Part shown: positions 1-7,372 of the stretch, one piece after another | How the letters are laid out: the number at the start of each line of letters is the position of its first letter | Position numbering within the stretch: position 1 is the first letter of the stretch | Origin: an uncultured Jannaschia sp. | GTDB taxonomy: Bacteria > Pseudomonadota > Alphaproteobacteria > Rhodobacterales > Rhodobacteraceae | Reading direction: 5' to 3' | Length of the DNA: 16,739 nt | Assembly (NCBI GenBank): GCA_937916365.1 | Contig: CALFSY010000126.1 | Coordinates: forward strand, 1-16,739 | Position numbers and translations under genes: made by a program | Notes under the pieces: generated by a model | Told to the model about the DNA's origin: nothing | Seen by the model: the letters and a program-made list of their open reading frames with translations, nothing else | Database searches by the model: none

Positions 1-633
1 GAACCCCGCCAGCATCCGTTCGGTATGGTTGCGTGTGGCCTTTGCCTCCACCACCACGGTTTGCCCGGGCGCGTTTAGCCCGGCCAACAATATGGCCGAT
101 TTCACCTGTGCCGAAGGCACAGGCAGGGTGTAGTGCACCGGTATCGGCATTTCCGCGCCCATCACCGCCATGGGTAACCGCCCGCCTGCGCGCCCACATG
201 TGCGTGTGCCAAACCCCGCCAATGGCTCGGTCACGCGGGCCATGGGGCGTTTGACCAGGCTGGCGTCACCGGTAAAGATGGCGGTGATCGGGGTTGTGGC
301 CATTGCCCCCATGATAAGCCGCACACCCGTGCCGGAATTGCCGCAATCAATCACACACGCCGGTTCCGCAAAACCACCTACACCCACGCCATGCACGGAC
401 CAATCCCCAGGCCCATGGCGCGTAACCTCGGCCCCAAAGGCGCGCATGGCGGCGGCGGTATCCAACACATCCTGCCCCTCCAAAAGACCGGTGATACGCG
501 TTTCGCCCACAGTAAGCGCGCCCAGGATCAAGCTGCGGTGGCTGATTGATTTATCGCCGGGCACATGGGCCGTGCCCGTCAAAGCGCCGCTTTTGCGGGA
601 CATCATTGGAATTGGTTCGCTGTGGTTTGCCAT
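1..633 (-). CDS. aroA: 3-phosphoshikimate 1-carboxyvinyltransferase (EPSP synthase), N-terminal 211 codons
   Basis: The enzyme transfers the enolpyruvyl group of PEP to shikimate 3-phosphate, the sixth step of the cytoplasmic shikimate pathway to aromatic amino acids. The gene begins at the ATG at 633, preceded by a GGGGG run four bases upstream, and leaves the window at base 1, so only about half of a usual ~450-residue protein is visible. Seen: the PEP/S3P-binding motif GDKSISHRSL (residues 26-35, with Lys28 and Arg33), then NSGTGVRLIMG, GDASLVKRPM (122-131), SAQVKSA, and NHTERMLAGF just before the edge. The spelling of these motifs is close to the class II (CP4-like, glyphosate-tolerant) EPSP synthases of alphaproteobacteria; that class assignment is family knowledge plus inference. 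It lies 78 bases downstream of trmB on the same strand, with no clear terminator between them. Later ATG codons at 606 and 603 are possible starts but less well placed. Confidence 0.95.
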   Translation of the reverse strand, partial: MANHSEPIPMMSRKSGALTGTAHVPGDKSISHRSLILGALTVGETRITGLLEGQDVLDTAAAMRAFGAEVTRHGPGDWSVHGVGVGGFAEPACVIDCGNSGTGVRLIMGAMATTPITAIFTGDASLVKRPMARVTEPLAGFGTRTCGRAGGRLPMAVMGAEMPIPVHYTLPVPSAQVKSAILLAGLNAPGQTVVVEAKATRNHTERMLAGF

Positions 634-711
634 ACTGCCCCCAATTTTTCTGATGTGATAACGTGGTCAGGCGGGGTGGTCTATACCTGGCTAAATGTTT
701 GTTTGTTTTAA

Positions 712-1428
712 TTATATGTCATCAAGCATCGACCCACACCGCCAAAACGTTAGGTAATGGGGCACGCGGCCTTCGCGCAGGGCCTTTTGTTCGTATCGGG
801 TGGGGTGCCAATCGGGCCATGGGGCGTGCCAATCTGTGGGGCGGTTGGCCTGCCATTCAAAACCGTGGTGGGGCACTTGTTGCAAGGTTTGGCGCACGTA
901 ATCGGGAATATCCGTTGCCACGCGGAATTCTGCCCCGGGTTTTAGGGCACGCGCCAAAGGGGTCAGGTATTCCGTCGTAACAAAGCGGCGTTTATGATGG
1001 CGTGCTTTGGGCCACGGATCGGGGTAAAGCAAAAAGGCTTTGTCAATCGACGCTGCGGGCATCACATCAAACAGATCGCGCACATCCCCGGGATAAATAC
1101 GCACGTTTTCGGTGCCCGCGCGCCGGATTTTGCCCAACACCATCGCCACCCCGTTGATGTAGGGGTCGCATCCGATAAATCCGATGTGTGGATTTGCTGC
1201 GGCCTGGTGGATCATATGTTCCCCCCCACCAAATCCAATTTCCAACCACACCCCCCGCCCACCAAACAGTGTGTGCAGGTCAAGTGGGACGCGGCGTGGG
1301 TTAACATCGCGATCGACGGGCCCGGGGCTAAGCCGTGCCAAATCCTGCGCTAAATACTGCACTTGTGCATTCCGCAGGTGTTTGCCCCGGCGCCGGCCAT
1401 AAAAATTGCGGTGGGGGACTTTGTCCAT
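712..1428 (-). CDS. trmB: tRNA (guanine-N7-)-methyltransferase TrmB
   Basis: TrmB methylates N7 of G46 in the variable loop of many tRNAs, using SAM as donor. The 238-residue protein from the ATG at 1428 starts MDKVPHRNFYGRRRGKHLR, as is typical of Rhodobacterales TrmB. An upstream in-frame extension to 1503 would run back into the preceding gene and is unlikely. Seen: the SAM-binding motif EIGFGGGEH (residues 63-71), the acidic GCDPYI loop after strand 2, and the family signature PDPWPK (136-141) followed by basic residues RHHKRRF. The start lies 10 bases after the stop of the membrane protein gene and lacks a strong Shine-Dalgarno sequence, which suggests translational coupling. metK, which makes its cofactor, is two genes upstream. 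Confidence 0.95.
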   Translation of the reverse strand: MDKVPHRNFYGRRRGKHLRNAQVQYLAQDLARLSPGPVDRDVNPRRVPLDLHTLFGGRGVWLEIGFGGGEHMIHQAAANPHIGFIGCDPYINGVAMVLGKIRRAGTENVRIYPGDVRDLFDVMPAASIDKAFLLYPDPWPKARHHKRRFVTTEYLTPLARALKPGAEFRVATDIPDYVRQTLQQVPHHGFEWQANRPTDWHAPWPDWHPTRYEQKALREGRVPHYLTFWRCGSMLDDI

Positions 1429-1438
1429 GACTATGGGG

Positions 1439-1924
1439 TCAACGGCGGCTTTCCCGGCGATTGGCGCGTTTAATTTGCCCACGAATTGTGGCCGATAGAA
1501 CAAGTTTGTGGGTCAATAGAAAGAATAGGGCCACACAACCAAGTATAATTGCGACCGTTGCCGGATAATTTACCGCCTCAGACAAGGTAGAGCGCAGTTG
1601 CGGTTCAAACAAAGACACGCCATAAAAGATACCGCCATATAGCACCAAAACAACAATGGTAAAGACCAATGCAAAGCCCCAGCCTTCGCCAACGGTCATC
1701 GCGCGATTTGTGTGATCAAAAAATACCTTTCCTGTTTGTATAGACGGCACACACAAAACCACTGTCAAAATGCCAATGGCTGCGCCGATGCCCGCACCTT
1801 CGGGTAAAGTTAGGGTATCAACATAGGTTAACACATACCCCAGCGCCATAAGTGCAACCACGATCCCAATATGTGCCAATGCAAATCGCGTTACATAAAA
1901 ACCAAAACTGCGGGCCATGAACAT
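1439..1924 (-). CDS. small four-helix membrane protein, possibly ABZJ_00895 family
   Basis: A 161-residue integral membrane protein with no enzymatic motif that I recognise. Four hydrophobic segments are visible at about residues 14-34, 43-61, 83-105 and 121-142. The second loop is polar (FFDHTNRAMTVGEGW) and the tail is strongly basic (RGQIKRANRRESRR), probably cytoplasmic. The layout, with a TxxE-W motif in the loop between helices 2 and 3, recalls the uncharacterised ABZJ_00895 family; this is a tentative recollection, not a search result. Two starts are possible: ATG 1924 and ATG 1918 (two codons shorter). The upstream AAGGTGA sits 3 bases from the first and 9 from the second. The gene lies between metK and trmB, 55 bases after metK, and looks more AT-rich than its neighbours by eye. 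Confidence 0.8.
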   Translation of the reverse strand: MFMARSFGFYVTRFALAHIGIVVALMALGYVLTYVDTLTLPEGAGIGAAIGILTVVLCVPSIQTGKVFFDHTNRAMTVGEGWGFALVFTIVVLVLYGGIFYGVSLFEPQLRSTLSEAVNYPATVAIILGCVALFFLLTHKLVLSATIRGQIKRANRRESRR

Positions 1925-1979
1925 TCACCTTTTTGTTCAAACATGCGACTAAATTCGTATGTCACACTTTTATGTGCAA

Positions 1980-3146
1980 TCAAACGGCGGTTTTGAGCGC
2001 CTCAATCAAATCGGTTTTTTCCCAGGAAAACCCGCCATCCGCCTCAGGCGTGCGTCCGAAATGGCCATATGCCGCGGTTCGCGCATAGATCGGTTTGTTC
2101 AGCCCCAAATGTGTGCGAATACCGCGCGGCGTTAAATCCATCGTGCGCGCGATGGCGTTTTCAATCGCGGTTTCATCTACATGCCCTGTGCCATGGGTAT
2201 CGGCGTAGATCGACAGGGGCTTGGCCACGCCGATGGCATAGCTAAGCTGGATCGTGCAGCGGCGCGCCAAGCCCGCCGCCACGACGTTTTTAGCCAAATA
2301 CCGCGCGGCATAAGCGGCGGATCGGTCAACCTTTGTGGGGTCTTTGCCGGAAAAGGCACCGCCGCCATGTGGTGCGGCACCGCCGTAGGTATCGACAATG
2401 ATTTTGCGCCCCGTTAGCCCCGCATCGCCATCTGGACCACCGATCACGAACTTACCGGTGGGGTTGACCCACCATTCGGTGGCCTCGGTGATCCAACCGT
2501 CGGGCAAGGTCGCGCGGATGTACGGTTCGACAATGGCGCGAATATCATCGGATGTTTGGCTTTCGCTTTCGTGCTGCGTGGATAGAACGATTGAGGTCAC
2601 TTCAACCGGTTTCCCATCTTCATACCGTAGGGTTAGTTGCGATTTGGCGTCGGGCTTAAGGCCGGGCGCGTGTCCCGATTTGCGGGCCTGGGCCAGTTTG
2701 CGCAAAATCGCATGGGCGTATTGGATTGGCGCGGGCATCAGCTCGGGCGTTTCATCCACCGCATAACCGAACATGATACCTTGATCGCCGGCGCCGTCTT
2801 TATCAACGCCCTGCGCGATATGGGCGGATTGTTCGTGCAGAAAATTCAGCACATGGCACGTGTTCCAATGAAATTTTTCCTGTTCATAACCAATATCGCG
2901 GATGCAATCGCGTGCGATTTCGCTGATGCTACCCATAAATGTTTTAAGCCGGTTTTGATCGGTCAACCCCACTTCGCCACCCACGACCACCATGCCGGAT
3001 GTGGCAAATGTTTCGCACGCCACACGCGCGTGCGGTTCTTCGGCCAAAAAGGCATCAAGCACGGCGTCGGAAATACGGTCGCACACCTTATCGGGGTGGC
3101 CTTCGGACACGGATTCAGAGGTGAACAGATAATTTTTACGAGACAT
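1980..3146 (-). CDS. metK: S-adenosylmethionine synthetase (methionine adenosyltransferase)
   Basis: MetK makes S-adenosylmethionine from ATP and methionine, a cytoplasmic reaction using Mg2+ and K+. The 388-residue protein has the N-terminal SESVSEGHPDK segment (His17 contacts ATP phosphates in the family), signature 1 GAGDQGIMFGY (118-128) and the glycine-rich P-loop-like signature 2 GGGAFSGKD (261-269). The start is fixed at ATG 3146: GGAG at 3155-3158 lies 8 bases upstream and is the anti-pseudoknot strand of the SAM/SAH riboswitch. An in-frame extension to 3179 would translate the riboswitch itself and is rejected. The gene follows lnt with a 97-base gap that holds the riboswitch. The product is therefore probably feedback-controlled at translation initiation, separately from the other genes of the cluster. 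Confidence 0.98.
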   Translation of the reverse strand: MSRKNYLFTSESVSEGHPDKVCDRISDAVLDAFLAEEPHARVACETFATSGMVVVGGEVGLTDQNRLKTFMGSISEIARDCIRDIGYEQEKFHWNTCHVLNFLHEQSAHIAQGVDKDGAGDQGIMFGYAVDETPELMPAPIQYAHAILRKLAQARKSGHAPGLKPDAKSQLTLRYEDGKPVEVTSIVLSTQHESESQTSDDIRAIVEPYIRATLPDGWITEATEWWVNPTGKFVIGGPDGDAGLTGRKIIVDTYGGAAPHGGGAFSGKDPTKVDRSAAYAARYLAKNVVAAGLARRCTIQLSYAIGVAKPLSIYADTHGTGHVDETAIENAIARTMDLTPRGIRTHLGLNKPIYARTAAYGHFGRTPEADGGFSWEKTDLIEALKTAV

Positions 3147-3152
3147 GGGGTG

Positions 3153-3199
3153 TGCTCCATTACTATTGTGTATCCCCACGCCAGGAAGCCGTTGTGAGG
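3153..3199 (-). promoter_or_regulatory. SAM/SAH riboswitch in the metK leader
   Basis: Read on the minus strand, the leader contains CACAACGGCTTCCTGGCGTG (3196-3177) and, after a short AT-rich linker, ATGGAGCA (3160-3153). This is the conserved sequence of the SAM/SAH riboswitch class (Rhodobacterales, upstream of metK). Stem P1 can form from CCTCAC (3199-3194) with GTGGGG (3179-3174), including one U-G pair. The loop segment GGCTTCC (3190-3184) can pair with GGAGC (3158-3154) to make the H-type pseudoknot. GGAG is also the metK Shine-Dalgarno sequence, 8 bases before the ATG, so ligand binding would hide it and lower MetK synthesis. The class is known to bind both SAM and SAH. A promoter just upstream is not clear; TATTAA at 3223-3218 is a weak -10 candidate. 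Confidence 0.93.
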
Positions 3200-3241
3200 T
3201 TTGGGCGCTTTACGCGTTTAATAGACGGGGTGCAATGGTGT

Positions 3242-4759
3242 TTAACGGCGCGCCCGTATGATTGCCCCCCCAGTGAGGATAAGCACCAGCATAATAATAG
3301 GCACATCGCCCAAACGGGCATACACGGTCGGCGGCAATGCAGGGGGTAAAGGTGCATCCAAATATCCCGTTGTGCCTAGTGCAAGCGCGTCAACCACCTG
3401 TCCCCGTGCGTCGATCACCGCCGAAATTCCCGTATTGGCCGCGCGCAAAACCGGCAAACCCTGTTCGGCGGCGCGTAGGCGGGCCAGGGCCAGATGTTGA
3501 TATGGCCCCGAAAATGTGCCGAACCAGGCATCGTTGGTAATGTGCACCATCCAATCGGGGCGCGGCACAGTGCGAATATAGCCTGGAAAAATTGCCTCGT
3601 AACAAATCATGGGAAATACCGTGCCCAACTCGGCGGGCAGATCAAATGTTACAGGCCCAGGCCCGGGGCGATACCCACCCGGCAACAGCACGGCCAAACC
3701 CCGCAATCCGATCTGTGCCATAAAATTGTCAAACGGCAGGTATTCGCCAAACGGCACCAAATGATGTTTGTCATAAAGGGTTGTAATCTCGCCCATTTGG
3801 TCAAGCATGGCCATTGTGTTGCGGCCGTATTCCCCATCCAGTCGCCGTGCGCCCACCAACACGGACGCACCATTTGCAGCCTCGGCCAACCGTGCGCGCG
3901 ACGTCTCAGACCAATTCAACGTCTCTGGCAGGCTGGTTTCTGGCCAGATAATAAGATCGGGATCGGGGATGCCATCCTTTGGCGGGGCCGCCGTTAAATC
4001 CAGCCCACGTTGAAAAAAAACCGGAATCATATGGGGGCGCCATTTCAAATGCTGCGGCGCGTTAGGTTGAACCAAACGGATTATTGGTGCCGCTGCATGC
4101 GGCGCAGGGGTTGCTGGAATTGTGGCTAAAATTCCCGCCACACTTATGGGAAGCAGTGCAGCAAAACCCCAAAACACAGACCAACGTAGGCTTAGATAAG
4201 CCGCCAAAGCCGCCGTAAATATCACCAAGGTGGTTAATCCATGGGCGCCCACCCATGTCGATACGGGTAAAAGCCCAGTATCAATTAAAATATGGCCAGG
4301 ATGCGCCCAGGGAAATCCGGTAAAGACATGGGCGCGCGCGTATTCGGCCAGAACCAAAAGCCCTGCAAACACCCACACGCGCAGGCGGGGCGATGGGGCC
4401 AACCAAAATGCAATGCGTCCGGCGGCCGCCCAAAACAAGGCCAACCCACCGGCCAAAAACAACAATGCGAATGGTGCCATCCAGCCGTGGCGGGCCACAT
4501 CGACCAAAAAAGGTTCCACAATCCAATGCAATGCAACCGCAAAATACCCTGTTCCCCCGGCCCACATCACATATGTTGCGGCACGTGGGGTAGGGGCCAG
4601 GGAAAACACCATCAACGCCCCGGCAAAAGCAAGAATGGACAAAGGCCAAAGATCAAATGGGGCCTGGCCCAGGGCCGCCACCGCGCCCATCGCCCCCGCG
4701 GCCGCCAAGCGTCGCACACCGGTAAGATTGCCAATGTGTGCAGACAACAAGGTGGTCAT
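3242..4759 (-). CDS. lnt: apolipoprotein N-acyltransferase
   Basis: Lnt transfers an acyl chain from phospholipid to the N-terminal cysteine of apolipoproteins, the last step of lipoprotein maturation at the periplasmic face of the inner membrane. The 505-residue protein has about six hydrophobic segments in its first 215 residues, a nitrilase-like periplasmic domain (about 225-470) and a last helix at about 486-501. The expected catalytic triad is visible: Glu274 in IWPETSLPE, Lys331 in YDKHHLVPFGEYLPF, and Cys386 in MICYEAIFPGY. ITNDAWFG and the following RAAEQGLPVLRAANTG are also typical. The start codon overlaps the stop of the CorC-like gene in an ATGA (4756-4759), so translation is probably coupled. 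Length matches the family. Confidence 0.97.
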   Translation of the reverse strand: MTTLLSAHIGNLTGVRRLAAAGAMGAVAALGQAPFDLWPLSILAFAGALMVFSLAPTPRAATYVMWAGGTGYFAVALHWIVEPFLVDVARHGWMAPFALLFLAGGLALFWAAAGRIAFWLAPSPRLRVWVFAGLLVLAEYARAHVFTGFPWAHPGHILIDTGLLPVSTWVGAHGLTTLVIFTAALAAYLSLRWSVFWGFAALLPISVAGILATIPATPAPHAAAPIIRLVQPNAPQHLKWRPHMIPVFFQRGLDLTAAPPKDGIPDPDLIIWPETSLPETLNWSETSRARLAEAANGASVLVGARRLDGEYGRNTMAMLDQMGEITTLYDKHHLVPFGEYLPFDNFMAQIGLRGLAVLLPGGYRPGPGPVTFDLPAELGTVFPMICYEAIFPGYIRTVPRPDWMVHITNDAWFGTFSGPYQHLALARLRAAEQGLPVLRAANTGISAVIDARGQVVDALALGTTGYLDAPLPPALPPTVYARLGDVPIIMLVLILTGGAIIRARR

Positions 4760-5658
4760 TCCCGCGCACCCTTTGGCAATCGCACCCGCAGGCGTTTGAT
4801 GCGGCGGGGGTCAGCGTCGATCACTTCAAACTCTATACCGCACGGGTGGGGCACAATCTCGCCCCGGGCGGGCACGCGCCCCGATAGCAAAAATACCAAA
4901 CCGCCCAGGGTATCGACCTCCTCCTCCTCTGCTTCGTTGACCAGAGTTAACCCAATCTCTGCTTCAAACTCATCCAATGGGGCGCGGGCCAGCGCGATAT
5001 ATGTGCCTGGCCCTTCGACGGACCAAGGCAGTGCCTCTGCAATGTCGTGTTCGTCTTCGATATCGCCGATCACCTGTTCGATCAGGTCTTCGATGGTTAC
5101 AAGCCCATCAACCCCGCCATATTCGTCGATCACAAGCGCCATATGCGTGCGTTCGGCCTGCATTTTTGCCAGCAAAACACCAATGGGCATGGATGGCGGC
5201 ACATAAAGCAGCGGTCGCAACATATCACGTAGCGCAAATCCTTGACCATTGCCATTTAGCCCGAAACGCAGCGCCACATCCTTTAGGTGCACCAGACCTA
5301 CGGGACTGTCGAGCGTGCCTTCGTAAACTGGTAGGCGTGTAAGGCCGGTTTTGCGAAAAACGGCGACCAGATCATCAAGTGTGATGTCTTCGGACACCGA
5401 TTCGATTTCGATGCGGGGAATGGCCACATCTTCCACCCACTTGTGCCGCAGGTTAGACATATCGAATCTGGGGGCGTGTGTATCATGGCCTGTGGCCGCG
5501 GGGGGCGGCCTATCATGCAATGCACCGCGGTTGTGTGTGCGGCTTAACCCAAAAAACCTTGCGAAAAAATTGCGCTCCGGTTTTGATACCTGGGGGGTGG
5601 TATCCTCGTCCTGCGCGCCACGCGCCGCAGAAGACGAAGGATCAGGATTTGAAGTCAT
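4756..5658 (-). CDS. CBS-domain protein of the CorC/HlyC (hemolysin-like) family
   Basis: A 300-residue soluble protein resembling CorC/YbeX. It has a disordered, acidic and polar N-terminus (to about residue 65), a pair of CBS domains (about 76-205), and the C-terminal CorC_HlyC/transporter-associated domain (about 212-296). The second CBS domain ends in the family hallmark VIDEYGGVDGLVTIEDLIEQ, followed by IGDIEDEHD. CBS pairs bind adenine nucleotides. CorC proteins have been linked to Mg2+/Co2+ handling, but the exact role here is inference. The start at ATG 5658 has GGAAAGGG just upstream; ATG 5676 is possible but has no such site. Either start overlaps the end of ybeY (17 or 35 bases), and the stop overlaps the start of lnt, so three genes are translationally linked as in the ybeZ-ybeY-ybeX-lnt operon of other proteobacteria. 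Confidence 0.93.
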   Translation of the reverse strand: MTSNPDPSSSAARGAQDEDTTPQVSKPERNFFARFFGLSRTHNRGALHDRPPPAATGHDTHAPRFDMSNLRHKWVEDVAIPRIEIESVSEDITLDDLVAVFRKTGLTRLPVYEGTLDSPVGLVHLKDVALRFGLNGNGQGFALRDMLRPLLYVPPSMPIGVLLAKMQAERTHMALVIDEYGGVDGLVTIEDLIEQVIGDIEDEHDIAEALPWSVEGPGTYIALARAPLDEFEAEIGLTLVNEAEEEEVDTLGGLVFLLSGRVPARGEIVPHPCGIEFEVIDADPRRIKRLRVRLPKGARE

Positions 5659-6184
5659 CAACCCTTTCCGAGCCATGAACCGGGCCTAAATACCCGTTGG
5701 GTGAGTATGGGTCAGGAACCCCCAATCTGGCAAGGATGCGTGTTTCTAAATTTTCCATAAGTGCGGCATCTGCCTGTGTTGTGTGATCGAAACCCAACAG
5801 GTGCAGCACCCCATGCACCAAAAGATGGGTCAAATGATGATCAAACGGTTTTGGGATTTCGCGTGCCTCGCGCATAATGGTGCCAAAGGCCAACGCGATG
5901 TCGCCCAAATCGGTGGACAGATTGTGCAAATCCGGCATATGCCCCGGTGTCGTGGCACAGCGGTTTTGCCCCGGCCACGATAAAACGTTGGTGGCGGTAT
6001 CGCGTCCGCGGAATTGTGCGTTCAGCGCGGCGATACGCGCATCATCACATGCCAATATGCTGATGACGGCATGGGGGCGCGAAAGGCTTAGTTCGGCAAA
6101 CACGGCCTTTGGCGCCACCAACGATAATTGTCTTAGATCTGTTGTTTCCCACGCGGGGTCTTCGATGAGGATGTCAATATCCAT
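5642..6184 (-). CDS. ybeY: endoribonuclease YbeY, rRNA maturation factor
   Basis: YbeY is a zinc-dependent single-strand endoribonuclease needed for 16S rRNA 3'-end maturation and ribosome quality control. The 180-residue protein shows the diagnostic HGVLHLLGFDH motif, with the three zinc ligands His124, His128 and His134, preceded by DHHLTHLLV. Upstream, TATNVLSWP and LGDIALAFGTI are family-typical. The start is taken as ATG 6184 (MDIDILIEDPAW); a TTG at 6193 would add three residues. No good Shine-Dalgarno sequence precedes it, and the phoH stop is 36 bases upstream. Its 3' end overlaps the CorC-like gene. The C-terminal tail past the zinc site is somewhat longer than in short YbeY proteins, which is common in alphaproteobacteria. 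Confidence 0.95.
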   Translation of the reverse strand: MDIDILIEDPAWETTDLRQLSLVAPKAVFAELSLSRPHAVISILACDDARIAALNAQFRGRDTATNVLSWPGQNRCATTPGHMPDLHNLSTDLGDIALAFGTIMREAREIPKPFDHHLTHLLVHGVLHLLGFDHTTQADAALMENLETRILARLGVPDPYSPNGYLGPVHGSERVDDFKS

Positions 6185-6220
6185 GACGAACAATAGGTGG
6201 TGTTAAGGTTTAAGTAGGGT

Positions 6221-7228
6221 TTAGGTTTGCGAAACGTTTTTGTCGTAGGCCTCGATAATTTTTGCGACAAGCGGGTGGCGCACAACGTCTTTGGCGTTGA
6301 AATACGCAAAACCAATCCCTTCAACCCCGCGTAAAAGGCGCGCGGCCTCGATCAATCCACTGTCCACCCCGCGCGGCAGGTCCACCTGTGATTGATCGCC
6401 GGTGATTGCCATACGGCTGCCTTGGCCTAAGCGTGTTAAAAACATCTTCATTTGCATTTGCGTGGCATTTTGCGCCTCGTCCAACACAACACAGGCATTT
6501 GCCAAGGTCCGCCCACGCATAAAGGCCAGGGGCGCGATTTCGATGGTTTTATCCTCCATCCATTTTGCAATTTGTTTGCCAGGCAAAAAATCATGCAATG
6601 CGTCGTAAAGGGGCTGCATATAAGGGGCAATTTTGTCTTCTTTATCGCCAGGCAAAAACCCCAGGCGTTCGCCGGCTTCAACCGCCGGACGACTTAGAAC
6701 AATTCGATCAACATAACCATGGATAAGCTGGTTTACAGCAACGGCAACCGCAAGATAGGTTTTCCCGGTGCCCGCAGGGCCAATGCCAAAGGTCAATTCG
6801 TGGGTAAATAGGGCGCGCACATAACTTTGCTGCGTTTTCGTGCGGGGTTCGATTGTTTTTTTACGTGTGCGAATTTCGATGGGTGTGGCCCCAAACATTT
6901 CAATCTGATCTGCCTTTTGTGGTTCGTGTGTGTCGTTGCTGTCTGCTAGGCGCGCGGCGGCGTCTATATCGCCGGGTTCTAGGGGTTTGCCTGCTTCGAT
7001 TCGGGCATAAAGACGGCGCAACAAATCGCCCGCCGCGGCGCGCGCGTCCCCCAATATCAAAAGGGCATTGCCCCGCCGCACGATTTGCACAGAAAATAAC
7101 TGTTCAATTTGGGCAAGGTTTTGGTCAAACTGGCCGCACAATTCGATCAAAAAGCGGTTTTCCGGAAATTCCAACAACAGCTCGACCGGGGGGTCGTTGG
7201 TGCGGGGTGGCAAGATATTGGTCGCCAA
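6221..7228 (-). CDS. phoH: PhoH-like ATPase (YbeZ)
   Basis: A 335-residue P-loop ATPase of the PhoH/YbeZ family. It has an N-terminal KH-like region (about residues 15-80), then the ATPase domain with Walker A GPAGTGKT (150-157), Walker B VVLDEAQN (247-254) and the GDQSQVDLP segment (277-285). YbeZ proteins are associated with YbeY in RNA metabolism and stress response; the biochemical role is only partly known. The start appears to be TTG at 7228 (MATNILPP): the sequence GAGGA lies five bases upstream, and there is no ATG nearby in frame. A 144-base gap separates it from the miaB stop, and within that gap I could not find a convincing terminator or promoter. Confidence 0.94.
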   Translation of the reverse strand: MATNILPPRTNDPPVELLLEFPENRFLIELCGQFDQNLAQIEQLFSVQIVRRGNALLILGDARAAAGDLLRRLYARIEAGKPLEPGDIDAAARLADSNDTHEPQKADQIEMFGATPIEIRTRKKTIEPRTKTQQSYVRALFTHELTFGIGPAGTGKTYLAVAVAVNQLIHGYVDRIVLSRPAVEAGERLGFLPGDKEDKIAPYMQPLYDALHDFLPGKQIAKWMEDKTIEIAPLAFMRGRTLANACVVLDEAQNATQMQMKMFLTRLGQGSRMAITGDQSQVDLPRGVDSGLIEAARLLRGVEGIGFAYFNAKDVVRHPLVAKIIEAYDKNVSQT

Positions 7229-7372
7229 ATGTATCCTCGAGAAGCGAATTGGAACTTACAATGCGATTTTGGCAATCCTAAAATTCAAGCGCAATAGGGT
7301 GTATAAAGATTGTGATGTGTGATGGCATTCGCACGCTTCGCGCCCGCGCAAGGTATTGTTTGCCCCGTGGTG

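Noticed and set aside
170..658. 162-codon plus-strand open frame
   Set aside because: It is antisense to aroA, whose motifs are unmistakable on the minus strand.
3147..3179. N-terminal extension of MetK by 11 residues
   Set aside because: The extension lies inside the riboswitch and its Shine-Dalgarno; the family N-terminus begins at ATG 3146.
4230..5206. Long plus-strand open frames opposite lnt and the CorC-like gene
   Set aside because: They are antisense to genes with complete catalytic or domain motifs; the compositions are low-complexity by-products of GC-rich codons.
7229..7372. Terminator or promoter in the miaB-phoH gap
   Set aside because: Only short GC-rich imperfect repeats without a T-run, and -35/-10 pairs with wrong spacing, were found.
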